A stretch of DNA of 64,000 nt from an uncultured Chloroflexota bacterium (lineage in GTDB: Bacteria > Chloroflexota > Anaerolineae > UBA4142 > SHND01): NCBI GenBank assembly GCA_937870825.1, contig CALMZO010000252.1, positions 1 through 64,000 on the forward strand, read 5' to 3'. The position numbers and the translations under genes were made by a program. Below, piece after piece: positions 40,901 through 48,727 of the stretch (position 1 is the first letter of the stretch; each line of letters opens with the position of its first letter). The notes under the pieces are model-generated. The model did no database searches, had not been told where the DNA came from, and worked only from the letters and a program-made list of their open reading frames with translations.

Positions 40901-40938
40901 AAAACAATCAATTCTACTCTGTCCTCAGTCCGCGTTAC

Positions 40939-41880
40939 TCAGGGCTTTTCAACCGGCGCAGGCACAGCTTGGACGATTTCTTGTACAATGTCTTGCGTGG
41001 TGCGTCCGCGCAAGCGCGTTTGCGCGCCGAGAATGAGGCGATGCGTCAAAACATAAGGCGCGAGATATTTGATATCGTCGGGCAAAACGTAATCGCGCCC
41101 TTGTGTTGCCGCGTAGGCTTGCGCGGCGTGATAGAGGTACAATGTGCCGCGCGGACTCGCGCCCAATTCAATCGCGTTGTGGGAACGCGTGGCGCGGGCA
41201 ATCGAAACAATGTACTCGCGAAGACTGTCCTCGACGCGAATCGTTTGCGCGGCGCGCTGCATCTCCAAAAGCGTTGCGTTTTCAATGACGGGCTGCAATT
41301 CTTCGAGAGGTTCTGCGCGTTCAAAGCGTTTGAGAATCGCGTTCTCTTCGTCCGCGCTCGGATAGCCGAGTTGAATTCGCATGAAAAAGCGGTCTACTTG
41401 CGCTTCGGGCAAGGGGAACGTGCCTTCGAGTTCGACAGGGTTCTGGGTTGCGATGACAAAGAACGGGCGAGGCAAACGCATGGTGCTGCCGTCAACGGTG
41501 ATTTGACGTTCCTGCATCGCTTCGAGCAAAGCGGACTGTGTGCGCGGCGTCGCGCGATTGATTTCATCGGCGAGCAAAATTTGCGTGAGGACGGGACCCG
41601 GACGAAATTCAAAGTCCTGCGTCTTTTGATTGTAAATCGCGAGCCCGGTCAAATCGCTCGGCAACAAATCGGGCGTGAACTGAATGCGGCGAAAGGTCGC
41701 GTCGAGCGATTTTGCCAATGCTTTGGCGAGCGTGGTCTTGCCAATGCCCGGCACATCTTCCAACAGCAAATGGCCTTCGCACAACAGCGCGACGAACGCG
41801 AGATTGATGATTTCGTCTTTGCCGACAATCACGCGTCCGACATTGGCGCGCAAGGCAGCGGCGGCAGTTTGAATGTTCAT
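40939..41880 (-). CDS. MoxR-family AAA+ ATPase
   Basis: 313 residues. Walker A EDVPGIGKTTLAKALAKSLD, Walker B QILLADEINRATPRTQSALL, sensor 1 FFVIATQNPVELEGTFPLPE and the arginine-finger helix VDRFFMRIQLGYPS are all present, as is the C-terminal lid (LGASPRGTLYLYHAAQAYAA). It acts as an ATP-driven chaperone on the DUF58 partner. It is the first gene of the moxR-DUF58-DUF4129 series on the minus strand and has its own extended -10 promoter. Confidence 0.95.
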   Translation of the reverse strand: MNIQTAAAALRANVGRVIVGKDEIINLAFVALLCEGHLLLEDVPGIGKTTLAKALAKSLDATFRRIQFTPDLLPSDLTGLAIYNQKTQDFEFRPGPVLTQILLADEINRATPRTQSALLEAMQERQITVDGSTMRLPRPFFVIATQNPVELEGTFPLPEAQVDRFFMRIQLGYPSADEENAILKRFERAEPLEELQPVIENATLLEMQRAAQTIRVEDSLREYIVSIARATRSHNAIELGASPRGTLYLYHAAQAYAATQGRDYVLPDDIKYLAPYVLTHRLILGAQTRLRGRTTQDIVQEIVQAVPAPVEKP

Positions 41881-41890
41881 GGGGATTGGT

Positions 41891-41899
41891 ATTGTAGCA
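41891..41899 (-). promoter_or_regulatory. Extended -10 of the moxR gene
   Basis: On the minus strand TGC-TACAAT (41899-41891). The start would fall about 4 bases before the ATG at 41880. The -35 region (TACTGA, spacing 17) is weak, which is normal for an extended -10. No ribosome-binding site is seen. Confidence 0.5.
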
Positions 41900-41904
41900 T
41901 TAGA

Positions 41905-41957
41905 ATTGAGTAATCAGTATTCAGTGGTCAGCGCAAAGTGAAACGTCATCCGTCAAA
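41905..41957. repeat. AATCAGTA and GTGAAACG repeats in the moxR/glycosyltransferase spacer
   Basis: GAGTAATCAGTATTCAGTGG and AAAGTGAAACGTCATCCGTC lie between the divergent moxR and glycosyltransferase genes, again two families side by side. Confidence 0.6.
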
Positions 41958-41991
41958 CGGTAGGCGTTCCTCTATTGGATATACGGAAAAA

Positions 41992-43506
41992 ATGGAAAAC
42001 GCGCGCCCTCAGAACCCGCTCATCCCGTACTGTGTCCTAATTGGTATGGGACTCGCGGCAACGCTGTTGGTTGTGTACGGAACGTCGAAATACGGGATTG
42101 GCTTGGACGCGGACTCGGTGACGTACATCCAAGTCGCGCGCGCGCTGGCGGCGGGACGGGGCATTTCGGACGCGTTCACATTGCAGCCGCCGTTCTATCC
42201 GATGCTGCTCGCGTTGGGCGGCGCGTTCATTGACCCTCTCGCGTTCGGAGTGTGGCTTCACGCGTTTCTTTTTGGCGCGCTGCTCATGTTGACGGGCGCG
42301 GTTCTGTTACGCGAGCTGCCAAATTCAACAGGGCTTGCGCTGCTCGGCGTTTTGGGAGTTTTGCTCGCGCGTCCTTTGCTCGGCGTGGCGAGTGTGGCGT
42401 ATTCGGAACTCGCGTTTATTTTTTTGGAAATGGTAACGCTGTTCGGATTGGCGCGTTTTTTGCAAACCGAACGGGCGCGTTGGCTGGCGCTGGCGATATG
42501 TGCGAGCGCGGGCGCGGCGATGACGCGTTATATCGGCGTCGCGTTGATTGTGACCGGCGCGTGTGCGCTGTTGTTGTTTTGGCAAACGGCGTGGCGCAAA
42601 AAATTTTTGTACGCGTTTGTATTTGTGAGCGTAGCCGCGCTGCCGCTCGTGGTGTGGGCGGCGCGAAACATTTTGATTTCGGGCGAAGCATTCGGCGCGC
42701 GCGGCACGAGTCGTTTTACACTCCAAGAAAATATCGTCTTGACCGCGCGCACGTTTGCAAATTGGTTCGCGCCGAATCCATTCGCGTGGCTTGTGTTTGC
42801 CGCGCTTGTTGTGCTGGGCGCGATTTTGCTTTTTGAAAAAACGCGCGCGCGCAAGTCTCCGGGACACGACGCGCGGTTTTTTTACGTCGGCGCGCTGTTT
42901 TGCGTCATCTATCTCGCGCTGCTCATTGGCACGGCGACGACGACGGCGTACAATCGCATCGGCTCGCGTTTGCTATCGCCGCTGTTTATTCCGGCGTGGA
43001 TGCTTTTTGTGTACGGCGTGTATCAAGTTGTTGTGTCGCGCGGGAGACGTATTCAAATCGCCGCGTGTCTTGTCCTCGTACTCACCTTGCTTTTTCCACT
43101 ACAAAGCGCGCGGACACATGTCGAACGCTCGGTGACAGACGGCGCGGGCGGTTTCAACACGACGCGTTGGCGCGCAAGTGAGACGATTCAATATGCAATA
43201 GCGCATCGCGCGGAATTGCTGCCAACGGTGTACAGCAATTTTCCCGACGCGTTGTATATTCTTGCCGACATTCCCGCGCAAAGCGTTTTGCCCAAAGTGG
43301 AATATGCGTCGAATGACCCGGCGTTTCGCGCGCAAGACTTGCGCGGCGCATTCCCCGCCGAAGCATCTACTTTGATTTGGTTCAACCTTGACGCGCGCGA
43401 TGATTTTTTGTTCACCCTCGCCGAGTTGAACGAATTTACGCAATTGGATTTGCTTCAAACATTGCGCGACGGTGCGGTGTATCGGATGGACAAGCAAAAG
43501 AATTGA
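41992..43506 (+). CDS. GT-C type membrane glycosyltransferase (GT39/ArnT-like)
   Basis: 504 residues with about 11 membrane helices. The first luminal loop carries the GT-C hallmark: YGIGLDADSVTYIQVARALA, with the acidic pair that follows helix 1, and then LQPPFYPMLLALGGAF. Later helices include LALLGVLGVLLARPLLGVAS and AYSELAFIFLEMVTLFGLAR. A C-terminal soluble part (about residues 395-504) has TRWRASETIQYAIAHRAELL. Such proteins move sugars from polyprenyl-phosphate carriers to acceptors outside the membrane. The start ATG at 41992 follows GGAAAAA. It precedes an exonuclease gene and other glycan genes. Acceptor unknown. Confidence 0.75.
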   Translation: MENARPQNPLIPYCVLIGMGLAATLLVVYGTSKYGIGLDADSVTYIQVARALAAGRGISDAFTLQPPFYPMLLALGGAFIDPLAFGVWLHAFLFGALLMLTGAVLLRELPNSTGLALLGVLGVLLARPLLGVASVAYSELAFIFLEMVTLFGLARFLQTERARWLALAICASAGAAMTRYIGVALIVTGACALLLFWQTAWRKKFLYAFVFVSVAALPLVVWAARNILISGEAFGARGTSRFTLQENIVLTARTFANWFAPNPFAWLVFAALVVLGAILLFEKTRARKSPGHDARFFYVGALFCVIYLALLIGTATTTAYNRIGSRLLSPLFIPAWMLFVYGVYQVVVSRGRRIQIAACLVLVLTLLFPLQSARTHVERSVTDGAGGFNTTRWRASETIQYAIAHRAELLPTVYSNFPDALYILADIPAQSVLPKVEYASNDPAFRAQDLRGAFPAEASTLIWFNLDARDDFLFTLAELNEFTQLDLLQTLRDGAVYRMDKQKN

Positions 43507-43532
43507 GTTTGAAATTTCCGCGCCGTCGTAAC

Positions 43533-43541
43533 TGGTATTAT
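43533..43541 (+). promoter_or_regulatory. Extended -10 before the exonuclease-WYL gene
   Basis: TGG-TATTAT at 43533-43541, with a start expected near 43,548 and the ATG at 43554. There is no clear ribosome-binding site between. TTGAAA lies further upstream at a long spacing (21). Confidence 0.45.
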
Positions 43542-43553
43542 ACTTTTTACCCC

Positions 43554-44378
43554 ATGCACGAACTGGCACTGCAACACGTCCCGCTGGTTTTTTTGGATAC
43601 GGAAACCACCGGGCTCTCGCCGCGCTTTGGCGACCGAATGGTGGAACTTGCGCTGGCGCGTTTTCGCGGCGACGCAATGGAAAACTATTACACCACGCTC
43701 TTGAATCCCGAACGTTCGATTTCGCCGGGCGCGTCGCGCATTCACGGCATCACCGACCGCGATGTCCTCCACGCGCCGCGTTTTCGCGAGGTTGCCGCAC
43801 AAGTGCGCGCGGAATTGGAAGGTGTTGTAATTGTCGCGCACAATGCGCCATTTGATCTGGGATTCGTCGGGCATGAATTTCGTCTCGCGCGCGTTGCCCC
43901 GCCAAACAATTTGGTGGTCGATACCTTGACCCTCTTGCGCCAACATTTTTCGTTTCGTTCGAACGCCTTGCAAAAGGTGGCTGCCGCATTGGGCATCGAA
44001 CGCGAAACATCGCACCGCGCGTTGGCGGATGTATTGACCACACGCGCGGTGTTTGAATACATCCTCGAAGAATTGCGTCCGCAGACGCTCGGCGACTTGC
44101 TCGCAATGCAAGGCGGAACGATTTTGTGGGATGACGCGCCCGCGCCGCAAGCGTTGACCTTGCCGCCCGCGCTGGAAGAAGCGCTGCGCAGCCGCCGCAA
44201 ATTGTATTTGCACTATGTGGACGAGTTTGGAAGCAAAACGGAACGTTGGGTGAGCGTGATGGACGTGAATGCCCGCAAGGAATATATTTACATGCGCGCG
44301 TTTTGTCACTTGCGCGATGCGGAACGCTATTTTCGCTTGGACCGTGTGGTGGAAATGCGAGTGGAAGAAGAGCGTTGA
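43554..44378 (+). CDS. DEDDh 3'-5' exonuclease fused to a WYL-type domain
   Basis: 274 residues. The exonuclease part (1-175) has all motifs: VFLDTETTGL (Exo I), VVIVAHNAPFDLGFVGHE (Exo II) and SHRALADVLTTRAVFEYIL (Exo III with the His), as in DnaQ. The C-terminal 75 residues look like a WYL domain: RSRRKLYLHYVDEFGSKTER, followed by EYIYMRAFCHLRDAERYFRL and DRVVEMRVE, which match the pattern of WYL ligand-sensing folds. WYL domains bind nucleic acid or nucleotide ligands and often control defence or repair proteins. Its stop codon sits in the stem of a 22-bp hairpin. It is probably a repair or RNA/DNA-processing enzyme, not the replicative proofreader. Confidence 0.85.
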   Translation: MHELALQHVPLVFLDTETTGLSPRFGDRMVELALARFRGDAMENYYTTLLNPERSISPGASRIHGITDRDVLHAPRFREVAAQVRAELEGVVIVAHNAPFDLGFVGHEFRLARVAPPNNLVVDTLTLLRQHFSFRSNALQKVAAALGIERETSHRALADVLTTRAVFEYILEELRPQTLGDLLAMQGGTILWDDAPAPQALTLPPALEEALRSRRKLYLHYVDEFGSKTERWVSVMDVNARKEYIYMRAFCHLRDAERYFRLDRVVEMRVEEER

Positions 44379-44435
44379 GCATTGAGCATTGAGTAGGGTT
44401 ACTCGTTGCTCAATGCTCAATGCTCAACGCTTTTT
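44372..44435 (+). terminator. Hairpin terminator built of NNTGAGC heptamers
   Basis: 44372-44393 and 44409-44430 pair perfectly over 22 bp (GCGTTGAGCATTGAGC... and its complement), with a 15-base loop, followed by TTTTTG. The stop codon of the exonuclease gene (44376-44378) lies within the left arm. The next gene starts 4 bases past the T-run. Confidence 0.88.
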
Positions 44436-44438
44436 GTA

Positions 44439-45332
44439 ATGGACTTGGGCATCGTCATTCTCAATTACAACACGCGCGAGTTGCTGCGCGATTGTTTGCG
44501 TTCGCTGGAAAAAACGCGCGGGATTGAGATGGAGGTGATGGTCGTTGATAACGCGTCGCGCGACGGCAGTGTGGAAATGGTACGCGCGGAATTCGCCACG
44601 ACGCGCGTGATTGCGAATGAAACAAATGGCGGATACGCGCAGGGTAACAATCGCGCGCTGCGCGAATTTCTCGCGCGTCCCACTCCGCCGCGCGCGTTGA
44701 TGTTGTTGAACCCGGACACCGTTGTCCCGCCCGATTCTTTGCGCTTGCTGATAGAATTTCTCGACGCGCATCCCGACGCGGGTATTGTCGGTCCGAAATT
44801 GTTGCTGCGTGACGGTTCGCTCGACCTCGCGTGCCGCCGCAGTTTTCCCACGCCCGAAATTTCGTTTTATCGGATGATTGGTCTCTCGAAACTCTTTCCG
44901 AAATCCAAACGCTTTGGCAGATACAATTTGACGTACTTGGACGAAAACGAAACCGCGCGCGTGGATTCGGTCGTCGGCGCGGCGATGTTGATGCGAACAG
45001 AGGCGTTGAAACAAGCCGGTTTGCTCGACGAAAACTTTTTTATGTATGGGGAAGATTTGGATTTGGCGTTACGCATCAAACAAAAAGGATGGAACGCGTA
45101 CTATTATCCGCATGCAAAAATCATGCACTATAAACGCGAATCGTCCAAGCAGTCGAAAAAAGCGCAAATCGAATTTTATCGGGCGATGTATATTTTTTAC
45201 GAAAAGCATTATCGCAAGACGACGCCGTTTTATCTCGATTGGATGGTGATGGGCGGCATTGCGCTCAAGGGCGGACTCGCGCTCGCGCCGGAAATTTTTC
45301 GCGCGCGCGAATGGAAAGGAACAAGCGTCTGA
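44439..45332 (+). CDS. Family 2 glycosyltransferase (rhamnosyltransferase-like)
   Basis: 297 residues. GT-A fold: GIVILNYNTRELLRDCLRSL at the start, VMVVDNASRDGSVEMV (nucleotide binding), TNGGYAQGNNRAL, the LLNPDTVVPPDSL metal motif (DxD-like) and FFMYGEDLDLALRIKQKGW, the acceptor-side motif with ED. It resembles WbbL-type enzymes that add rhamnose or a similar sugar to a lipid-linked glycan. Its stop overlaps the start of the phosphoglycosyltransferase gene as TGATG. The hairpin at 44,372 separates it from the exonuclease gene. Confidence 0.93.
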   Translation: MDLGIVILNYNTRELLRDCLRSLEKTRGIEMEVMVVDNASRDGSVEMVRAEFATTRVIANETNGGYAQGNNRALREFLARPTPPRALMLLNPDTVVPPDSLRLLIEFLDAHPDAGIVGPKLLLRDGSLDLACRRSFPTPEISFYRMIGLSKLFPKSKRFGRYNLTYLDENETARVDSVVGAAMLMRTEALKQAGLLDENFFMYGEDLDLALRIKQKGWNAYYYPHAKIMHYKRESSKQSKKAQIEFYRAMYIFYEKHYRKTTPFYLDWMVMGGIALKGGLALAPEIFRAREWKGTSV

Positions 45333-46723
45333 TGCGTCGGCGCGCGGAATGGATTTTCACAATTACGCTGGTGCTGCTCGACGCGGCGCTGGAGATTGGC
45401 GCGTTCGTGCTGGCATATCGCGTCACGTTTGAACCGAGCGCGCGCAACGGACCCACGCCCGCGCTGTGGGAATTTTTGCCGATGATGCTGTTCACGCTGT
45501 TGTCGTTGAACGCGGTGTATTTTTTCTATCGGCTCTATCATCAGCGACGCGGTGAATCGCGCATTGATGAAATTTACAAATTGGTCCCGGCGACTTCGAT
45601 TGGCGTGATTGTTTCTGTCGCGGTGACGACACTGTTGTATCGCGATTTGGAATACCCGCGTTTGTTGTTGGTGTACGTGTGGGTGTTCACGCTGCTGTTT
45701 GTGGCAGTTGGGCGGCTCGCGCATGGCGCGCTGCGTTCCCTCGCCTACGCGCGCGGGTGGGGCGAACTGCGCGTGTTGATTGTCGGCGCGGGCGAAGCAG
45801 GGAATCTGATTTTGGAAAAAATTCGCGCGTCACCGCGTCTCGGTTATCGTCCCGTCGCTTTCCTCGACGAGGAACGCGTCGGACACAAAGTGTTGGGCTT
45901 GCCCGTCGTCGCGCGCCCGGAAGATTTGGGCGATGTGGTGCGCGCGATGAAGATTGACGAAGTGATTGTGGCACTGCCCGACGCGCCGCACCAGCAAATT
46001 TTGTCCATCGTGAGCAAATGCGAAGACGGCAGCGTGAGCATCAAAGTCTTTCCCGATGTGTTTCAAATCATGGCATCAGAAGTCAACATCGGCGATTTGT
46101 CCGGCTTGCCGCTGTTGGCGATGCGCGATGTCGCGCTGCGCGGCTGGCGCCTTACGCTGAAACGGGTCGTGGATGTGATTCTCAGCGGAATCATTTTGAT
46201 CTTTGCATCGCCGTTCATGCTTTTGCTCGCGCTGCTGGTCAAAGTGGATTCGCGCGGACCCGCGATTTTTACACAAGTGCGAATGGGACTCGACGCGAAA
46301 CCGTTTCCGATTTTCAAATTTCGTTCCATGCGAATGGATGCGGAAAAAGACGGACCCGGTTGGACGACGCAAGGTGACCCGCGTATCACGCGCATCGGAC
46401 GATTCTTGCGGCGAACCTCGTTCGACGAATTTCCTCAATTTATCAATGTGTTTCTCGGACACATGAGTCTTGTCGGACCGCGCCCGGAGCAGCCCGCGTT
46501 TGTGGAACAATTCCGCGAACTCGTGCCGCGTTATATGGAACGCCATCGCGAAAAAGCGGGGATTACGGGCTGGGCGCAAATCAACGGTCTGCGCGGCGAC
46601 ACGTCCATCAGCGAACGCACCAAGTACGATTTGTACTATATCGAAAATTGGTCGCTCTGGTTCGATTTCAAAATCCTCATCCTCACCGCGTTCAAATTTT
46701 TTCGTGACAGAAGCGCGTATTAG
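45332..46723 (+). CDS. Polyprenyl-phosphate sugar-1-phosphate transferase (WbaP/CpsE type)
   Basis: 463 residues, initiating glycan synthesis on undecaprenyl phosphate. Four N-terminal helices (FTITLVLLDAALEIGAFVLA; VSVAVTTLLYRDLEYPRLLL), a NAD-like domain (VLIVGAGEAGNLILEKI), then the catalytic half: LKRVVDVILSGIILIFASPF, KVDSRGPAIFTQVRMGLDAK, FPIFKFRSMRMDAEKDGPGW, RRTSFDEFPQFINVFLGHMS, LVGPRPEQPAF and YDLYYIENWSLWFD. All match the polyisoprenyl-phosphate hexose-1-phosphotransferase family. Start at 45332 is preferred over an earlier ATG because it couples to the upstream stop. It ends near a direct repeat at 46,724. Confidence 0.94.
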   Translation: MRRRAEWIFTITLVLLDAALEIGAFVLAYRVTFEPSARNGPTPALWEFLPMMLFTLLSLNAVYFFYRLYHQRRGESRIDEIYKLVPATSIGVIVSVAVTTLLYRDLEYPRLLLVYVWVFTLLFVAVGRLAHGALRSLAYARGWGELRVLIVGAGEAGNLILEKIRASPRLGYRPVAFLDEERVGHKVLGLPVVARPEDLGDVVRAMKIDEVIVALPDAPHQQILSIVSKCEDGSVSIKVFPDVFQIMASEVNIGDLSGLPLLAMRDVALRGWRLTLKRVVDVILSGIILIFASPFMLLLALLVKVDSRGPAIFTQVRMGLDAKPFPIFKFRSMRMDAEKDGPGWTTQGDPRITRIGRFLRRTSFDEFPQFINVFLGHMSLVGPRPEQPAFVEQFRELVPRYMERHREKAGITGWAQINGLRGDTSISERTKYDLYYIENWSLWFDFKILILTAFKFFRDRSAY

Positions 46724-46757
46724 CAAAAGCGCGTATCGCAAAGCGCGTATCGCAAAA
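46719..46757. repeat. AAGCGCGTATCGCAA direct repeat
   Basis: Three copies of AAGCGCGTAT, two with CGCAAA attached, begin inside the last codons of the transferase gene and reach the stop of the convergent membrane-protein gene. A short relative (CGCGTATCGCAAATCGC) is at 61,100-61,116. Confidence 0.7.
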
Positions 46758-48725
46758 TCACTTTAATTCGTACAACGTCAGCGCCTCGTTCGCATACAAA
46801 AACCTCGCGCGCGGATGCGTTTTCAAAAACGCATCTTGTAGAGTTCCATTCTCCACCACCACGAAATCAATTTCCCAAAAATCCAAAAACGCGTTGAGAA
46901 ATTTCGGGTCCGCGTTGGGTTCGTAAAAGCGGTCAATCTGCTGCCCGCGCGTATCTTCCGGTTTTTGCGCGTCGTTCGACAGCACCACCGCGCGATGTGT
47001 GTACGCGGGCGCATAGCGTGTGATGTCACGCGGGAGCAAAACATTCGCGGGCGCGTCCAAATTATTTTTCAATGTGAGCAGCATGTCTTGGACGGGCGCG
47101 GCGAGCGCGTGGTCTTCGGAAAAATTTCTAAAGGACCGCGCAAGGTTCATGTTCGTCAAAGCGAACGCTGCGCCCAGCGCCAACACCAACGCAAAGGCGA
47201 ATGCAACACGGCGCGTTTGAAACATCGCGCGCGCGTGAAAGAGAAAATCGGTGAGGACGAACGCGGCAGGCATGAGCCAGGTGATGCGCCACAATTGCCA
47301 CGGCGTCAACATTTCGCCGAGAAGACGCGCAGTGAAGGGATTGAACACCAGCGCGAGCGGCACAAGCGTACTGCCCCACAAAAATTGCACGCGCGCATCT
47401 TGACGCACGCGCGCAGCGGTCAACATCAAAACAAACAGCGACAGCAAGATGAACGCGTTCGCAACCAGCGCGGGGTCTGCGATATAAAACGGCGGCTGAA
47501 ATAACAAACGTCCTTCGCTCAAACGCACGTATGCTTCCACATCCGGCGTGTCCACGCGAAACACCGACGGCAATGTTGTTGCGCGAATCACGAGCGGAGA
47601 CAGTAACGCCGGCGCGCTTGCCAGCAACAAAAGCAGCCATCGTTTACGCGGAAACGGCGCGCGCGCAAGAAAATTGAACAGCGCGAATCCGCCGAGCGCA
47701 AGCACGAGCAAAAACAAACTGACGGGATGCACCCACAGTCCCGCAATGACCGCCAAGCCGTACGCGAACCACTGGCGCAATTTTCCCCCGCGCAAAAAAT
47801 TCCACGCGAACGAAAACGCGATGGGCAAAACAATTAGCCACACCAAAAATTTATCTTGCGCGCTGCGGACAAAAAAACCGCGTCCCCAACCGTCCGCATT
47901 CGCCGAGGTGACGTAAATGAGCAATTGAATCGCAACCGCAACGAGTGCGGCGCGCGTGTTTCCAAAAAATGTTTTCGCCCACGCGTATAAACTCAACAAT
48001 GCCAGCGGGGTCAACAGCGCGGGCAACACATCGCGCACCAGCTGCGCGACATCCGCGTTCAACCATTCGCCAAGAAATGCTTGCAAAAAAATCCAAACGT
48101 GAAACGCGTAGCGAATGCTATAGCGCGCTTCGGAAGCGGCGAGAATTTGGAACTGCGCGCTGCCCATCAACTGCTGCGTAACTTGGAGATAGCCCCAGTC
48201 GTCCGCGTCGCGCGGTCCGCGCCAGACGAGGAATGTGATGAGGAGACCTACGAGGGCGAGGATGAGTTGGGGAACGAGAAACGAGAAGCGAGAAGCGTCA
48301 AACGTGAAACTGCTTGTCCTGAAAGAAGTGAAGGATGAAACCTTGCGATTTTGCCGGAACGCCGCGACGGTCAACACCCAAAGCGTCACCACAAACACAA
48401 CGCGAAACGCGAACCAATTCGCGCCCACAAGCTGCAGCAGGGTCGCGGGGATTGCCCAAATGGCGAGACTGAACACGAAAAAAACGGGGAGACGCGCGAA
48501 TTGTCCCGGTTGCAAATCAAGTTTGAAAATTTTGTCGAGTAAATATCCCGGATAGAGAAAAACAAAAAACAAACCGAGCGCGGTTGCAAGCGGCGCGGGG
48601 AACACTGCCGGCGCGAATGCGAGCAGCGTCGCCGACAAGGAAAGTGCGCTCTGCGCGAGCGAATGCAAAAAAGCGCGCTGTTCTAGCGCGCCGGATTTTT
48701 TCGCCCTGTTCTTTGCCGGCGACAT
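46758..48725 (-). CDS. Large polytopic membrane protein, GT-C-like
   Basis: 655 residues, about 13 hydrophobic helices and a soluble C-terminus of about 130 residues. After helix 4 the sequence GPRDADDWGYLQVTQQLMGS resembles the acidic first-loop motif of GT-C glycosyltransferases, and HPVSLFLLVLALGGFALFNF and other helices follow. The C-terminal part (PEDTRGQQIDRFYEPNADPK, LYANEALTLYELK) resembles the tail domain of similar proteins. Residues KVSSFTSFRTSSFTFDASRF are encoded by a GAGAAACG-type repeat (48,263-48,345), inserted between helices. It lies 2 bp after a LysM/M23 lipoprotein gene on the same strand and converges on the glycan genes. A transferase role is an inference. Confidence 0.65.
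   Translation of the reverse strand: MSPAKNRAKKSGALEQRAFLHSLAQSALSLSATLLAFAPAVFPAPLATALGLFFVFLYPGYLLDKIFKLDLQPGQFARLPVFFVFSLAIWAIPATLLQLVGANWFAFRVVFVVTLWVLTVAAFRQNRKVSSFTSFRTSSFTFDASRFSFLVPQLILALVGLLITFLVWRGPRDADDWGYLQVTQQLMGSAQFQILAASEARYSIRYAFHVWIFLQAFLGEWLNADVAQLVRDVLPALLTPLALLSLYAWAKTFFGNTRAALVAVAIQLLIYVTSANADGWGRGFFVRSAQDKFLVWLIVLPIAFSFAWNFLRGGKLRQWFAYGLAVIAGLWVHPVSLFLLVLALGGFALFNFLARAPFPRKRWLLLLLASAPALLSPLVIRATTLPSVFRVDTPDVEAYVRLSEGRLLFQPPFYIADPALVANAFILLSLFVLMLTAARVRQDARVQFLWGSTLVPLALVFNPFTARLLGEMLTPWQLWRITWLMPAAFVLTDFLFHARAMFQTRRVAFAFALVLALGAAFALTNMNLARSFRNFSEDHALAAPVQDMLLTLKNNLDAPANVLLPRDITRYAPAYTHRAVVLSNDAQKPEDTRGQQIDRFYEPNADPKFLNAFLDFWEIDFVVVENGTLQDAFLKTHPRARFLYANEALTLYELK
48263..48345. 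repeat. GAGAAGCG/GAGAAACG repeat inside a membrane-protein gene
   Basis: GGAACGAGAAACGAGAAGCG and then AAGCGTCAAACGTGAAACTG, followed by GAAAGAAGTGAAGGATGAAAC, keep the reading frame and give a Ser/Phe-rich loop between predicted helices. Confidence 0.75.
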
Positions 48726-48727
48726 TT

